A stretch of DNA of 64,000 nt from Paraburkholderia kururiensis (lineage in GTDB: Bacteria; Pseudomonadota; Gammaproteobacteria; Burkholderiales; Burkholderiaceae), in the NCBI RefSeq assembly GCF_034424375.1, contig NZ_CP139965.1, positions 1,116,001 to 1,180,000 on the forward strand. Direction: 5' to 3'. The notes below the pieces were generated by a model, which saw nothing but the letters and a program-made list of their open reading frames with translations, searched no databases and was not told the origin of the DNA. This document shows positions 8,656 to 17,376 of the stretch, in pieces. Positions within the stretch are counted from its first letter, which is position 1; each line of letters opens with the position of its first letter. The translations under genes were made by a program, and so were the position numbers.

Positions 8656-9315
8656 TCAGACGAACATCGCGAGCATGCCGAGCGCGTCCGCCGGACGCGG
8701 TACGCTGAAGGTCACGTCGCGCCAGTCGGATGCGGCCGGGCGCGCGAGGCAGCGTTGGTGCCACGCTTGTAGCCGCGGCCACGGGTCGAGCGAGATCGCG
8801 CATTGCGGGGCGAGGTCCATGACGGTGGCGACGTTGAGATCCGCCACGGTGAAGCGCTCGCCCAACAGCCAGGGTTGGCGGCTCAAGTGCTGATCGAGCA
8901 CGGTCCATGGGCGCGCCAGCTTGCGCAGCGCGATCTGCGCTTCCGTCTCGCGCCGCCCTTCGGGCGCGAACAACGCGCGGTTGGCGCTCGCCAGCAGCAA
9001 CGGCTTCTCCACTTCGGTGACGACCCAGAAGCTCCACTGCGTGGCGAGCGCGTCTTCGCGCCAGTCCCGGGGGCCCAGGTCGTCGCCGTAGCGGCGGGCG
9101 AGGTAGAGGTTGATCGCCATCGACTCGTAGACGACGAAGTCGTCGTCGCGCAGCACCGGTACGCGGCCGTTGGGATTGATGGCGAGAAATTCCGGCGTGC
9201 GGGTGTTGCCGTCGAGGAAGTCGACCGGCTCGTGCCGGAAGGCAACGCCCAGTTCCTTGAGCATCCAGATCGAGCGATGCGCGCGCGAGGCCATCGCGCC
9301 GTAGAGCGTGAGCAT
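8656..9315 (-). CDS. Glutathione S-transferase
   Basis: A 219-residue cytosolic GST with both domains. The N-terminal thioredoxin fold carries MLTLYGAMASRAHRS and the cis-proline strand GRVPVLRDDDFVVYESMAI (about 51-69). The helical C-terminal domain carries the N-capping motif region FTVADLNVATV (about 155-165). It lies 27 nt upstream of the carotenoid oxygenase start and 18 nt after the MFS stop, hence one operon. GSTs in aromatic-degradation clusters often remove ether bonds or detoxify reactive aldehydes and quinones; which applies here is not visible. Confidence 0.87.
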   Translation of the reverse strand: MLTLYGAMASRAHRSIWMLKELGVAFRHEPVDFLDGNTRTPEFLAINPNGRVPVLRDDDFVVYESMAINLYLARRYGDDLGPRDWREDALATQWSFWVVTEVEKPLLLASANRALFAPEGRRETEAQIALRKLARPWTVLDQHLSRQPWLLGERFTVADLNVATVMDLAPQCAISLDPWPRLQAWHQRCLARPAASDWRDVTFSVPRPADALGMLAMFV

Positions 9316-9333
9316 TCGTCGTCTCCCTGTCGT

Positions 9334-10506
9334 TCAGGCTTGCGCGCCCGCGAGCGTTGCGCGGTGGCGCATCTGGCTGCGCACTTGCGACATCAGCGCG
9401 ACGGCCAGCAGCGCCATGGCGCATGCCACCGCGCCAAGACCGGCGTAGCCGGCGGTCTGCACCACGACGCCGCCCAATGCAGGCCCGATGCAGGAGCCCG
9501 CCATCGTCATCGCAGGGGTGGCCGCGGCTGCGCGGCCCGTGCTGTCCAGCCGGTTCATGAGGCCGAACAGGAAGGTATGCGTGAAGATCACGACCGACAC
9601 GAACAGCGACGACGCGACGGCATACGGCCAGAACGTGGCGCTGTTCGACAGCGCGAGCGCGAGTGCGGCCTGCACCATGGGGCCGGCCGCGCCCACCGCT
9701 ACCGACGAGATGCGCCGTTGCCACCAGGCCGCGAGCAACCCCGGCAGCAGGTTGACGAGTCCCATCACGATCAGCACGCCGTGAACCTTCTCTGCGCCAA
9801 AGCCGTGCGCGATGCCGATGCGCTCCATGAAGCTGAACACCATCGCCTGGGTGAGCGTCAGACAGATCACCACGCCGATCAGCAGGCGCGCAGCAGCCGG
9901 TACCTGGGTGGACGATTCGTGCGCAGTCGCCGCGTCGGCACGAGGCACTTTCGGAAAAGCGACGAACGAGACCAGCGCCACGAAAGCCATCAGGGCCGCA
10001 AAGATTTCGAAGAGGAACGTGGAGCCCTCACTTGCGATCCAGCCCGGCACGACACCGAGAAACAGCAGGGCGAAAAGCCCCATGGCCGCGTTCACGAGAC
10101 CGAACATGCGATGAGGATTGGCACTGCGCCCGATGCAGCCGTGCGTGAACGACAGCGCCGTCCCCACGCCGAAGCCCGCGCTGGCGTGGCAGAGCGCAAC
10201 GGCCGCGAAGCTTTCCGGCGCCATCGGCCAGTAGCTTGCCAGCGCGAAGCTCGCGGCCGCGAGACCAAAGCCGCCACTCGTCGCGAGGCGATGGGCAACG
10301 CGGTTGAAGAGGCGCGCGCTGACGACGCTGGCAATGAGCGCGCCGAGCATGAACAGGGTGACGGTGAGCCCTGCCTGGGCCGGATGGAAGCGATGGTGCT
10401 GCATCAGGGCGCCGACCCACAGCGGCAACGCCACCATGTCGATCATGCCGATGACGTGGGCCAGGGTCAGGACGGCCCGGCCTGCGGGCGTGTCGGGGGT
10501 GCTCAT
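9334..10506 (-). CDS. MFS transporter
   Basis: A 390-residue integral membrane protein with about 12 transmembrane segments and the major facilitator fold; the loop between helices 2 and 3 is weakly conserved (ARLFNRVAHRLATSG). It is the first gene of the minus-strand operon MFS-GST-carotenoid oxygenase and is divergent from the LysR gene at 10693. It could import the aromatic substrate or export a product. The subfamily cannot be fixed by eye. Confidence 0.8.
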   Translation of the reverse strand: MSTPDTPAGRAVLTLAHVIGMIDMVALPLWVGALMQHHRFHPAQAGLTVTLFMLGALIASVVSARLFNRVAHRLATSGGFGLAAASFALASYWPMAPESFAAVALCHASAGFGVGTALSFTHGCIGRSANPHRMFGLVNAAMGLFALLFLGVVPGWIASEGSTFLFEIFAALMAFVALVSFVAFPKVPRADAATAHESSTQVPAAARLLIGVVICLTLTQAMVFSFMERIGIAHGFGAEKVHGVLIVMGLVNLLPGLLAAWWQRRISSVAVGAAGPMVQAALALALSNSATFWPYAVASSLFVSVVIFTHTFLFGLMNRLDSTGRAAAATPAMTMAGSCIGPALGGVVVQTAGYAGLGAVACAMALLAVALMSQVRSQMRHRATLAGAQA

Positions 10507-10626
10507 GCTCGTCTCCAGGGTTGACCGCTGTCTGGAAGCGGTCTTGTTGTTGTCCGGCGCCGTGACCGGATGGGTACTGGAGCACGATGTTAGGAAGGCA
10601 CAGCTACAAAGAAAAACACTTCTTAT

Positions 10627-10644
10627 CGTTGATTTGCATCAACG
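10627..10644. promoter_or_regulatory. Candidate LysR-type operator (7-4-7 palindrome)
   Basis: A perfect inverted repeat CGTTGAT-TTGC-ATCAACG lies in the 186-nt divergent gap between the MFS operon (-) and the LysR gene (+), 48 nt before the LysR start. It contains a T-N(12)-A core like the binding boxes of NodD/NahR-type regulators, and the flanks extend the dyad weakly (TATCG...CTATCGATA). It is the probable site for both autoregulation and control of the operon. Confidence 0.6.
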
Positions 10645-10692
10645 CTATCGATACCTTTGGAGGCTCTCCGTTACTCCACCTACGGGTGTTTC

Positions 10693-11628
10693 ATGCGCCT
10701 CGATCGATTCGACCTCAATTTGCTTATCGCGCTGGAGGCGCTGCTGGAGGAACGCAACGTCACGCGCGCGGCGGCCCGCATGCACGTGGGGCAGTCCGCG
10801 GCCAGCGCCGCATTGGGCCGGCTGCGCGATCATTTCGGCGACGCGCTGTTGATGCCGGTGGGACGCCGGCTCGTATTGAGTCCGCTCGCGCAGACGCTTT
10901 TGCAGCCGGTGCGCGACACGCTGCGGCAGGCGCGAGAAACGATTGCATACCGCACCGGATTCGATCCGGCGCAGACGCAATGCCGCTTCCGTGTGGGCGC
11001 GTCGGACTACGTCACGACCGTGCTGCTGGCCGGCCTGATGCAGGCGCTGGCCGTTGAAGCGCCCGGCATGATCCTGGATATCCGCAACCCGCCGCCTTCG
11101 CTGGAAAGTGCGATGGAGCAGGCCACGGTCGATCTGCTGATCATGCCGGCGCAATACGCGCGTCCGCTGCCCTTTGCGCAGCAGGCGCTATTCGAGGACG
11201 AGCACGCGTGTCTGCTCTGGTCGAAGCACGCGCTCGCGGACCGGCCCTTGAGTTTCGACGACTACGTGGGGCTTGGGCACGTGGCCGTGCGATTCGGCGA
11301 CGCGCGCAGCATGACGTTCGAAGACTGGTTCCTGCCGCGCTACGGACAGCAACGGCGCATCGAAGCGACAGTCGACAACTTCAGCACGCTGGGTTATCTG
11401 GTGGTGGGCACGCAGCGCGTGGCGACGCTGCACCGGCGCATGGCCGTGCACTTTGCGCAGCATCTGCCCGTCGTGGTGCGAGACGTGCCGGTCGATATGC
11501 CGCGCGTGATCGAAACGATGGTCTGGCCACATCACCTGGACCAGGACCCGGCGCATGGCTGGCTGAGAAAACGTATCGCCGAGTTGGCCGCCACGTTGCC
11601 GGTGCCGCGCGGCGAGGCCGGTGCGTAG
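10693..11628 (+). CDS. LysR-family regulator, NodD/NahR subgroup
   Basis: A 311-residue LysR-type regulator whose start MRLDRFDLNLLIALEALLEERNV is the classic NodD/NahR-type N-terminus. The winged helix-turn-helix covers residues 1-65 (QSAASAALGRLRDHFGD recognition region) and the co-inducer domain the remainder. The start at 10693 is taken over an upstream in-frame ATG (10657) because the family begins exactly here. It is divergent from the MFS-GST-oxygenase operon, with a perfect palindrome in the gap. NodD/NahR regulators usually sense aromatic or flavonoid-like molecules, which fits a stilbenoid or phenylpropanoid inducer (inference). Confidence 0.88.
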   Translation: MRLDRFDLNLLIALEALLEERNVTRAAARMHVGQSAASAALGRLRDHFGDALLMPVGRRLVLSPLAQTLLQPVRDTLRQARETIAYRTGFDPAQTQCRFRVGASDYVTTVLLAGLMQALAVEAPGMILDIRNPPPSLESAMEQATVDLLIMPAQYARPLPFAQQALFEDEHACLLWSKHALADRPLSFDDYVGLGHVAVRFGDARSMTFEDWFLPRYGQQRRIEATVDNFSTLGYLVVGTQRVATLHRRMAVHFAQHLPVVVRDVPVDMPRVIETMVWPHHLDQDPAHGWLRKRIAELAATLPVPRGEAGA

Positions 11629-11735
11629 AGGTAAGTGCGTAGCGGCGGTGCATAGAGGCGTTGCATAGAGGCACTGCGCAGCCGCTACGCACCGGTTCGG
11701 CCATGGGCCGGCAACCCGTCGGGACGAGGGGCGCC

Positions 11736-13223
11736 CTACCACCCGTACTTGAGCTCCACCCCCGCATAGTCCGCGTTGTGCCCGCCCGCTTCGCGTACCG
11801 TGTTGCCCACCTGGAAGTGCACGGCTTCAATGGAGCCGATGAGGTTGGCCGCGATCGTCCAGTCCGCGCGCAGCTGAACGTACATGCCCGTCCACAGGCT
11901 GCCTTTGCCCGCGGTGCCGGGCACCACCTGGCTGCCTTGCTGGTACACGGCGTCGCCCGTCGTCTCGCGCCACTGGAAGCCGAGCGCGCCGAGCAGCGCG
12001 AGGTTCGCGGTCGGCTTGAGCGTGATGGAGGGCTTCACGTGGATCAGGTTCGAGTAACCGGTGTAGCTCGCCAGCGTGAAGTAATAGCCGTTGGGAAAGA
12101 GCGGGTTGAACGTTTCCACGCGGCCGTCGTGCGGGTGCCTGTCGCCCGAAGCCGCGTCGATCTGCAAGCCGATGCGCGGCGACCACGGCAGGTCGAGCTT
12201 GTACCCCGCGATGGAGCCGATCGCCCACGCGCCGATCGTGTTGTTGCCCACCGTTCCCGTCTGCAACATGCCTTCCACGTCCCAGTCGAAGCGGCCGTGC
12301 GTGCCCGTGTACCGCATGTCCCAGACGTCGCGACGCTCGGGGCCGCGCGCGTCCAGAAACTGCGCGTTGGTGCGGTTGTAGCGCGACCAGTAGCCCGACA
12401 GGTCGCCCGGTCCCACCGACTGGCGCTCGAAGCGCACGCCGCTGAACGTGAGGTCGCGGTTCGATACGTCGTCGAACGCGGTGGCGTCGCGGTACTGAAC
12501 CGGTTGCGTCGCATAGGCAATGAATCGCCACTTCTGGTATTCGTAGTCGGCCCACACGGCGTCGAAGGCCTGGCGCACGTTCGGGCCGTCGCGCACCGAA
12601 ATGAAACGCTGCAAGTCGAACGCCATTTCCTGCCGGCCCACACGGAACTTGACGATGCCGCCGCCCAACGCGCCGGTATAAGTGACGAACGCCTGCTCGA
12701 GATCGAGCGGGTTCTTGTCCACCGGCGTGACGGAATCCTTGGCCCACGCGCGCGCGTCTTCCAGCTGGGCGAAGAACTGCCAGTGCTCGCCGACGCGTGC
12801 GTCGGCATGCACTTCGACGCGCTGGATCAGATACGTGTCCGACTGCGCCTTGCCGATGCCGAAGAGGCGTGCGTTGTTGGTCTCCATGCGCTCGCGCAGA
12901 TTGACGCCGAGCGAAAGATACGAAGACGGAATGCCGCCGAACGGCATGTACTTGAGTGCGTCCAGCGGCTCGCGCGGCACGCACGGATTCGCGAGCACCG
13001 ACCAGTCTTCCTGCCAGCGATTGAACAGGACGACCGGACGTTTGGCGCTGCATGTCGCAGTGGGCGTAGCGCCGCTGGCGGCGTTCGTGGCGTCGGCGGC
13101 GGGCACCGTGGCGGTATCGGCGAGCGCCGCGTCGGCACCCGTCAGCAACAGGCCGCCGACGAACGCCGGCAACACGACGCGCCGGCGTGCGGCGGAGGCG
13201 AGAACCGCGTGGGCAGGCTTCAT
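11736..13223 (-). CDS. Outer-membrane porin of the alginate-export (AlgE-like) family
   Basis: A 495-residue exported protein: a signal peptide ending about residue 36 (LLLTGADAALAD), then a beta-barrel rich in alternating aromatic residues, closing with YAGVELKYGW and its terminal aromatic. The stretch FNRWQEDWSVLAN (about 67-79) and SLGVNLRERME are typical of alginate-export-domain porins, which in soil proteobacteria often serve catabolic clusters rather than alginate. Its first codons overlap the stop of the upstream VOC gene by 4 nt (13220-13223), so it is translationally coupled to that gene. Confidence 0.75.
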   Translation of the reverse strand: MKPAHAVLASAARRRVVLPAFVGGLLLTGADAALADTATVPAADATNAASGATPTATCSAKRPVVLFNRWQEDWSVLANPCVPREPLDALKYMPFGGIPSSYLSLGVNLRERMETNNARLFGIGKAQSDTYLIQRVEVHADARVGEHWQFFAQLEDARAWAKDSVTPVDKNPLDLEQAFVTYTGALGGGIVKFRVGRQEMAFDLQRFISVRDGPNVRQAFDAVWADYEYQKWRFIAYATQPVQYRDATAFDDVSNRDLTFSGVRFERQSVGPGDLSGYWSRYNRTNAQFLDARGPERRDVWDMRYTGTHGRFDWDVEGMLQTGTVGNNTIGAWAIGSIAGYKLDLPWSPRIGLQIDAASGDRHPHDGRVETFNPLFPNGYYFTLASYTGYSNLIHVKPSITLKPTANLALLGALGFQWRETTGDAVYQQGSQVVPGTAGKGSLWTGMYVQLRADWTIAANLIGSIEAVHFQVGNTVREAGGHNADYAGVELKYGW

Positions 13224-14134
13224 TTCGCGGCGTCGGCGTGAATTTCTGCGATGTAGCCGCCCGGGAACTGCACGATGGCCGCCGTGCGCCCGTCCGCGGT
13301 GAACGGCGGCACGAGCACGCTCACGCCCGCGGCTTTCGCCTTCTCCAGCGTGGCGTCGAGATTGGCCACTTCATAGCCGGTGGTTTCGCGGCCGAACGGG
13401 TAGGGCAGGTGGCCGTCGGTGGCGAGCACGGTCATCTTGCCGAAGCCCGACTCGATGCGCACGCGGCGATACGTGTCGTCAGGCCGGCCGATCTCGATGC
13501 CGGGCGCTTTCGCCTCGTCGGACACCACCTTGCCGTGCGAGAACTTCACGAAGTCGTGTACCAGCTTGTTGAGGCTTTGCGGCGACACGTAGACCCGATT
13601 CTCGGGCACCGTCTGCAGCGCGTCGTAGTGCGGAACCCGGTTGTGCCAGTAGAGCTGCATGTTGAGGCCGCCCGGCCAGGTCACGATCGCGTCGCGGCCG
13701 ATGGGGTCGGGGAAGGTATCGACGATCACGTCGGCGCCGAGCGCACGCGCCGACTTGACCGCGGCGTCCATGTCGGTCACGAGATAGCCGGTGCGCTCCG
13801 CGCCGAACGGATACGGTATCGGCGTCTTGAAGCCGAACACGGAGATCGTGCCGGAGGGCGTGAAGACGAGTTGCGACATGGTCTGGCTGGGCGTGGGCGT
13901 GACCTGAAATACGCCCTGCTTCGACTTGCTGCCGCCGAAGGTCGCGACGAAGCTGTCCGTGAAGCGGTCGAAGTCTTCGGGCGCGACGTAGACATGCGTG
14001 GTGTCGTACTGCGGGCCGACCGCAACGGCGGGCGGCGTGGCGGGCATCACGGGCGGTTTCGCGAACGAGACGGGCGCGGCGGCGAGCCCGCCCGCGATCA
14101 TCAGCGCAGCGAGTGCGCGGCGAATGGCTTTCAT
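13220..14134 (-). CDS. Exported glyoxalase-like (VOC) protein with two modules
   Basis: A 304-residue protein with a clear signal peptide (MKAIRRALAALMIAGGL...SFA, about 25 residues). It has two related modules, about 45-165 and 180-300, each containing a YPFG-E-T/RTGY segment and a FPGG/WPGG strand, as in paired betaalphabetabetabeta units of the vicinal-oxygen-chelate fold. Export to the periplasm is unusual for this family. The metal ligands cannot be assigned with confidence, so whether it is an enzyme or a binding protein is open. It lies between an isochorismatase-family hydrolase gene and a porin gene in one operon. Confidence 0.72.
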   Translation of the reverse strand: MKAIRRALAALMIAGGLAAAPVSFAKPPVMPATPPAVAVGPQYDTTHVYVAPEDFDRFTDSFVATFGGSKSKQGVFQVTPTPSQTMSQLVFTPSGTISVFGFKTPIPYPFGAERTGYLVTDMDAAVKSARALGADVIVDTFPDPIGRDAIVTWPGGLNMQLYWHNRVPHYDALQTVPENRVYVSPQSLNKLVHDFVKFSHGKVVSDEAKAPGIEIGRPDDTYRRVRIESGFGKMTVLATDGHLPYPFGRETTGYEVANLDATLEKAKAAGVSVLVPPFTADGRTAAIVQFPGGYIAEIHADAAK

Positions 14135-14229
14135 AACGGAGTTTCCCTGGTTGAATGCAGGCGCGAAGCCGTGGGACGCGCTCGCGCCGAACGCGTCCCA
14201 TCGGCCTGCGGGGACAACGACGGCCGCGA

Positions 14230-14916
14230 TTACTTCGCGGGCACGGCGGCCAGGATTTCGTGCGGCACCGAGGTGCGCTGCGCTGCCTTGTGGACCATCG
14301 TGTACGCGTAGTCGACGCCCATGCCGTACGCGCCCGAGTGTTCCTTGGCGATGGCCATGACCGCGTCGTAGGTCTCGCGGCGCGCCCAGTCACGCTGCCA
14401 CTCGAGCATTACCTGCTGCCAGGTGACGGGCACGACGCCGGCCTGGATCATGCGCTGCATCGCGAAGTCGTGCGCGTCCTTCGAGGTGCCGCCCGAAGCG
14501 TCGGCCACCATGTAGATTTCGTAGTTGCCTTCGAGCATGGCGCACAGTGCGAACGTGGTGTTGCACACCTCCGTCCACAGGCCGGCCACGACGACCTTCT
14601 TGCGGCCGTTCGCGGCCAGCGCGTCGCGCACTTTCTGGTCGTCCCACGAGTTCATCGAGGTGCGCTCGAGCAGCTTGTGGTCAGGGAACACGTCGAGCAG
14701 TTCGGGATAGGTGTAGCCCGAAAAGCTTTGCGACTCGACCGTCGTGATCGTGGTGGGAATGTTGAACACCTTGGCCGCCTTCGCGAGACCGACCACGTTG
14801 TTCTTCAGCACCTGGCGGTCGATGGACTGCACGCCGAAAGCCATTTGCGGCTGCTGGTCGATAATGATCAGCTGGCTGTTTTGGGGAGTCAGTACTTCAA
14901 GGTTGGGATTGCTCAT
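14230..14916 (-). CDS. Isochorismatase-family hydrolase (YcaC-like)
   Basis: A 228-residue cysteine hydrolase. The catalytic Asp is in LIIIDQQPQM (Asp20) and the nucleophile in GLWTEVCNT (Cys118). The sequence ERTSMNSWDD matches the YcaC branch of the isochorismatase superfamily, whose natural substrates are poorly known (amide or carbamate-type bonds). It is the first gene of the operon hydrolase-VOC-porin on the minus strand. A direct repeat of TTAATTAATCT lies in the 254-nt gap upstream. Confidence 0.85.
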   Translation of the reverse strand: MSNPNLEVLTPQNSQLIIIDQQPQMAFGVQSIDRQVLKNNVVGLAKAAKVFNIPTTITTVESQSFSGYTYPELLDVFPDHKLLERTSMNSWDDQKVRDALAANGRKKVVVAGLWTEVCNTTFALCAMLEGNYEIYMVADASGGTSKDAHDFAMQRMIQAGVVPVTWQQVMLEWQRDWARRETYDAVMAIAKEHSGAYGMGVDYAYTMVHKAAQRTSVPHEILAAVPAK

Positions 14917-15059
14917 GGTGCAAATGTCCTGTGAACGGGTGAAAGGAAGCCCCCGCGCCGAATGAACGGGCGGAGCCTCATGTGTGATACGCCGGGAGAG
15001 TGGCCGTACAGCCGCACTTATTGGACACGCAAAATCGCGGGCCCGACAGATAAAAAAAG

Positions 15060-15099
15060 TTAATTAATCTGATTCAGGAAATCCGCTCTTAATTAATCT
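15060..15099. repeat. Direct repeat TTAATTAATCT x2 in the divergent promoter region
   Basis: Two exact 11-bp copies, at 15060-15070 and 15089-15099, start 29 bp apart, close to three helical turns, and each contains the palindrome TTAATTAA. They are the only strongly AT-rich stretch in the gap between the isochorismatase operon (-) and the antiporter (+). They look like a paired binding site for a regulator on one DNA face; which gene they control is not known. Confidence 0.5.
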
Positions 15100-15170
15100 T
15101 AATGGGGCCTTTCAGGTTCTTGAAACGCGATACCCTTTCGGGCACCCTCGCACCATCCGGCACGCTGCGC

Positions 15171-16754
15171 ATGACCAACGTCGAGCTGTTCCATTACCTG
15201 CTGTTGTTGATTGCCGGCGCGAGCGCGCTGACCTGGCTTGCCGAGCGCGTGTCGATTCCGCCCGCGGTGGTGCTGCTGCTGGGCGGCTGCGTGATCGCCG
15301 TGGCCGGCAAGGGCGTGACGGGCATGGACCCGGACCTCCTGCTCGTCGCCGTGTTGCCGCCGCTGCTGATGTCCAGTTCGTTCTATACGGCGTGGAAAGA
15401 GTTTCGCGGCGAACTCGCCACCATCGTCTCGCTCGTGCTGGGCGCCGTCACCTTCACCACCGTTGCGGTCGCGTTCGCCGTGCACGCGTTCAATGCCGGC
15501 TTGCCCTGGGCCGCGTGCCTCACGCTGGGCGCAATCGTCTCGCCGCCGGATGCCGTCGCCGCGAAGGCCATCTTGCAGCGCTATCCGCTGCCGCCCAGGC
15601 TCGTAGCCGTGCTCGAAGGCGAGAGCCTCGTCAACGACGCGTCCGGTCTGCTGCTCTACCAGATGGCCGTTTCAGCGGCGCTGGCCGCCACCACGATCAC
15701 GGTCGCAAGCGGCACAGGGCTTTTCTTCAGACTCATCCTGCTCGGTATCGCGGTGGGCCTCGTGTGTGGTCAGGCGATGTGCGCGCTGCTCGTGCGCCTG
15801 GTCGATGCGAAGCTCGGCATCGTACTCACCTTCATGATGGCGTGGGCCAGCTACGGCGTGGCGGAAGCCATCGGCGGATCGGGCGTGCTCTCGGTCGTGA
15901 CCTGCGGACTCGTGTTGGGCGTGCGCCAGCATCGCGTGTTCAGCGCCGATATGCGGATCAAGGCCAAGGCCACGTGGGACGCCATCGTGTTCGTGCTCGA
16001 GGCACTGGTGTTCGTGCTGATCGGGCTCGCGCTGCACGGCATTCTCGCGAGCGTGAACCACGAAGGCGCGGTGGTCATGGCGGGCCTGCGCGTCGCGTTG
16101 CCGGCCACGGCGGCGGCCATCGTCGCGCGCCTCGTGTGGGTGTTCGGCGCGATCTGGCTGCCGGGCCGTCTGCGCGCGAACCGCACGGGCGGCCGCGCCT
16201 GGACGTTCGGCGAAGCGGCCGTGATGGGATGGGCGGGCATGCGCGGCGTCGTGAGCCTGGCGGCCGCGCTCGCGTTGCCCGACCACTTCCCGGGCCGCGA
16301 CGTGATCATTTTCAGCACCTTCCTGCTGATCATCACCACGCTCGTCGTGCAGGGCGGCAGCCTCGCCACGTTGATCCGGCTGCTGAAGCTGCGTCCGCCC
16401 GCACGCCACACGATGTCCGAACACGAGACGCGGGCGCGCACCTTCGGCGCCTCGCTCGCGGCGCTGGCGGACATCGGCAAGCGCGAAGACGGCATCGACC
16501 CCGCGATGCTCGAACGCCTGCAGGCCGAATATCGCGTGCGCGTGACGGCGAACGAGAACGCGCACACCTCGGGTGAGGAGCGCATCGAACATCGGGCGCG
16601 GTTCCTGCGCGTCGAGCTGGAGCTGGTGGGCGTTTCGCGCGAGACCTTGCTCGCCCTGCACCGCGCCGGCAAAGTGGACGACGCGGTGCTCCACCGCATC
16701 GAGTCCGAGCTCGATCTTGAAGAGCTGAGGTTGCTGCGGCTGCTTGAACCGTGA
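15171..16754 (+). CDS. Na+/H+ antiporter, CPA1 family
   Basis: A 527-residue membrane protein (550 if it starts at ATG 15102) with about 12 transmembrane helices and the CPA1 motif EGESLVNDASGLLLY; PPDAVAAKAI precedes it and GMRGVVSLAAALALP follows in a later helix. The hydrophilic C-terminal 110 residues are cytoplasmic. The start at 15171 (MTNVELFHYLL) is preferred because it leads directly into the first helix, whereas the upstream 23 residues look untranslated; no strong ribosome site decides. It exchanges cytoplasmic protons for Na+ or K+. It stands alone and shares only the AT-rich upstream gap with the isochorismatase operon. Confidence 0.85.
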   Translation: MTNVELFHYLLLLIAGASALTWLAERVSIPPAVVLLLGGCVIAVAGKGVTGMDPDLLLVAVLPPLLMSSSFYTAWKEFRGELATIVSLVLGAVTFTTVAVAFAVHAFNAGLPWAACLTLGAIVSPPDAVAAKAILQRYPLPPRLVAVLEGESLVNDASGLLLYQMAVSAALAATTITVASGTGLFFRLILLGIAVGLVCGQAMCALLVRLVDAKLGIVLTFMMAWASYGVAEAIGGSGVLSVVTCGLVLGVRQHRVFSADMRIKAKATWDAIVFVLEALVFVLIGLALHGILASVNHEGAVVMAGLRVALPATAAAIVARLVWVFGAIWLPGRLRANRTGGRAWTFGEAAVMGWAGMRGVVSLAAALALPDHFPGRDVIIFSTFLLIITTLVVQGGSLATLIRLLKLRPPARHTMSEHETRARTFGASLAALADIGKREDGIDPAMLERLQAEYRVRVTANENAHTSGEERIEHRARFLRVELELVGVSRETLLALHRAGKVDDAVLHRIESELDLEELRLLRLLEP

Positions 16755-16925
16755 TGGCGGGCGTTGTCGTTCTTGCCGCCGTTGCGGTCAGGACGTCTTG
16801 CGCGGCCTGACGACGCGAGTGGTGCCGGCCGTCGTCGAAATCGCACGGCACGGCTGGGGGAATATCACTCCATTCGCACCACGAACCCCGCACTACGAAC
16901 TCCTCACCACGCACCACGCACTCGC

Positions 16926-17140
16926 GGCCGGCATTCTCGACCCGCGCGCCTCCCGCCAGTGCCAGGTCCACGTTGATTTCCCGGCGCAGCAAGTGCAGCG
17001 CGTACCGCACGCTCGCCTCGCCGCCCACCGCAGGCCCCGCCATGTCGGGCCGCCCCCACCAACACGAAATGCGCGCCCGGCGCGAGGGCCTTGGGCACGT
17101 CCGTGCCGCGTCTCACGCCGCTGTCGAGCATGACCCGCAT
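16926..17140 (-). pseudogene. Remnant of an FMN-dependent alpha-hydroxyacid dehydrogenase (C-terminal part)
   Basis: On the minus strand, RVMLDSGVRRGTDVPKALA...FVLVG reads like the FMN-phosphate-binding end of lactate/mandelate dehydrogenases. One base too many in a run of five G (about 17050-17054 on this strand) breaks the frame. In the next frame it continues RPDMAGPAVGGEASV followed by RYALHLLRREINVDLALAG, the expected family C-terminus. No matching upstream part or start is visible, so this is the last 70 or so codons of a dead gene. The surrounding bases (16755-16925 and 17141-17376) hold no recognisable gene. Confidence 0.7.
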
Positions 17141-17376
17141 CGCGACCGTGCGCGGGCGTCGTGGCTCAGCGCCGTTTCGTATCGTCGTGTATCTGCCGCG
17201 AATGAAGACAAGAACGCATACATAAACGCGGCGTCACGGAAACAAGCCGGATACGTCGCGCCATTCAAATACACCCATGCCGGCGGTCGATGTTTCCAAC
17301 CCGACTTCCCGCCGGCCGGATGCCGGCCATCGCGTCGGTGTAGTCAGGCTCAACTCCCTACCCACAGGTGCACACC

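Noticed and set aside
11661..13241. 526-codon plus-strand frame opposite the alginate-export porin
   Set aside because: Antisense shadow; no start context and composition typical of reverse-complement frames.
16860..16935. Possible tandem repeat of ACCACG-C/A-AC units
   Set aside because: Units are irregular and short; it partly overlaps the dehydrogenase remnant and could be chance.
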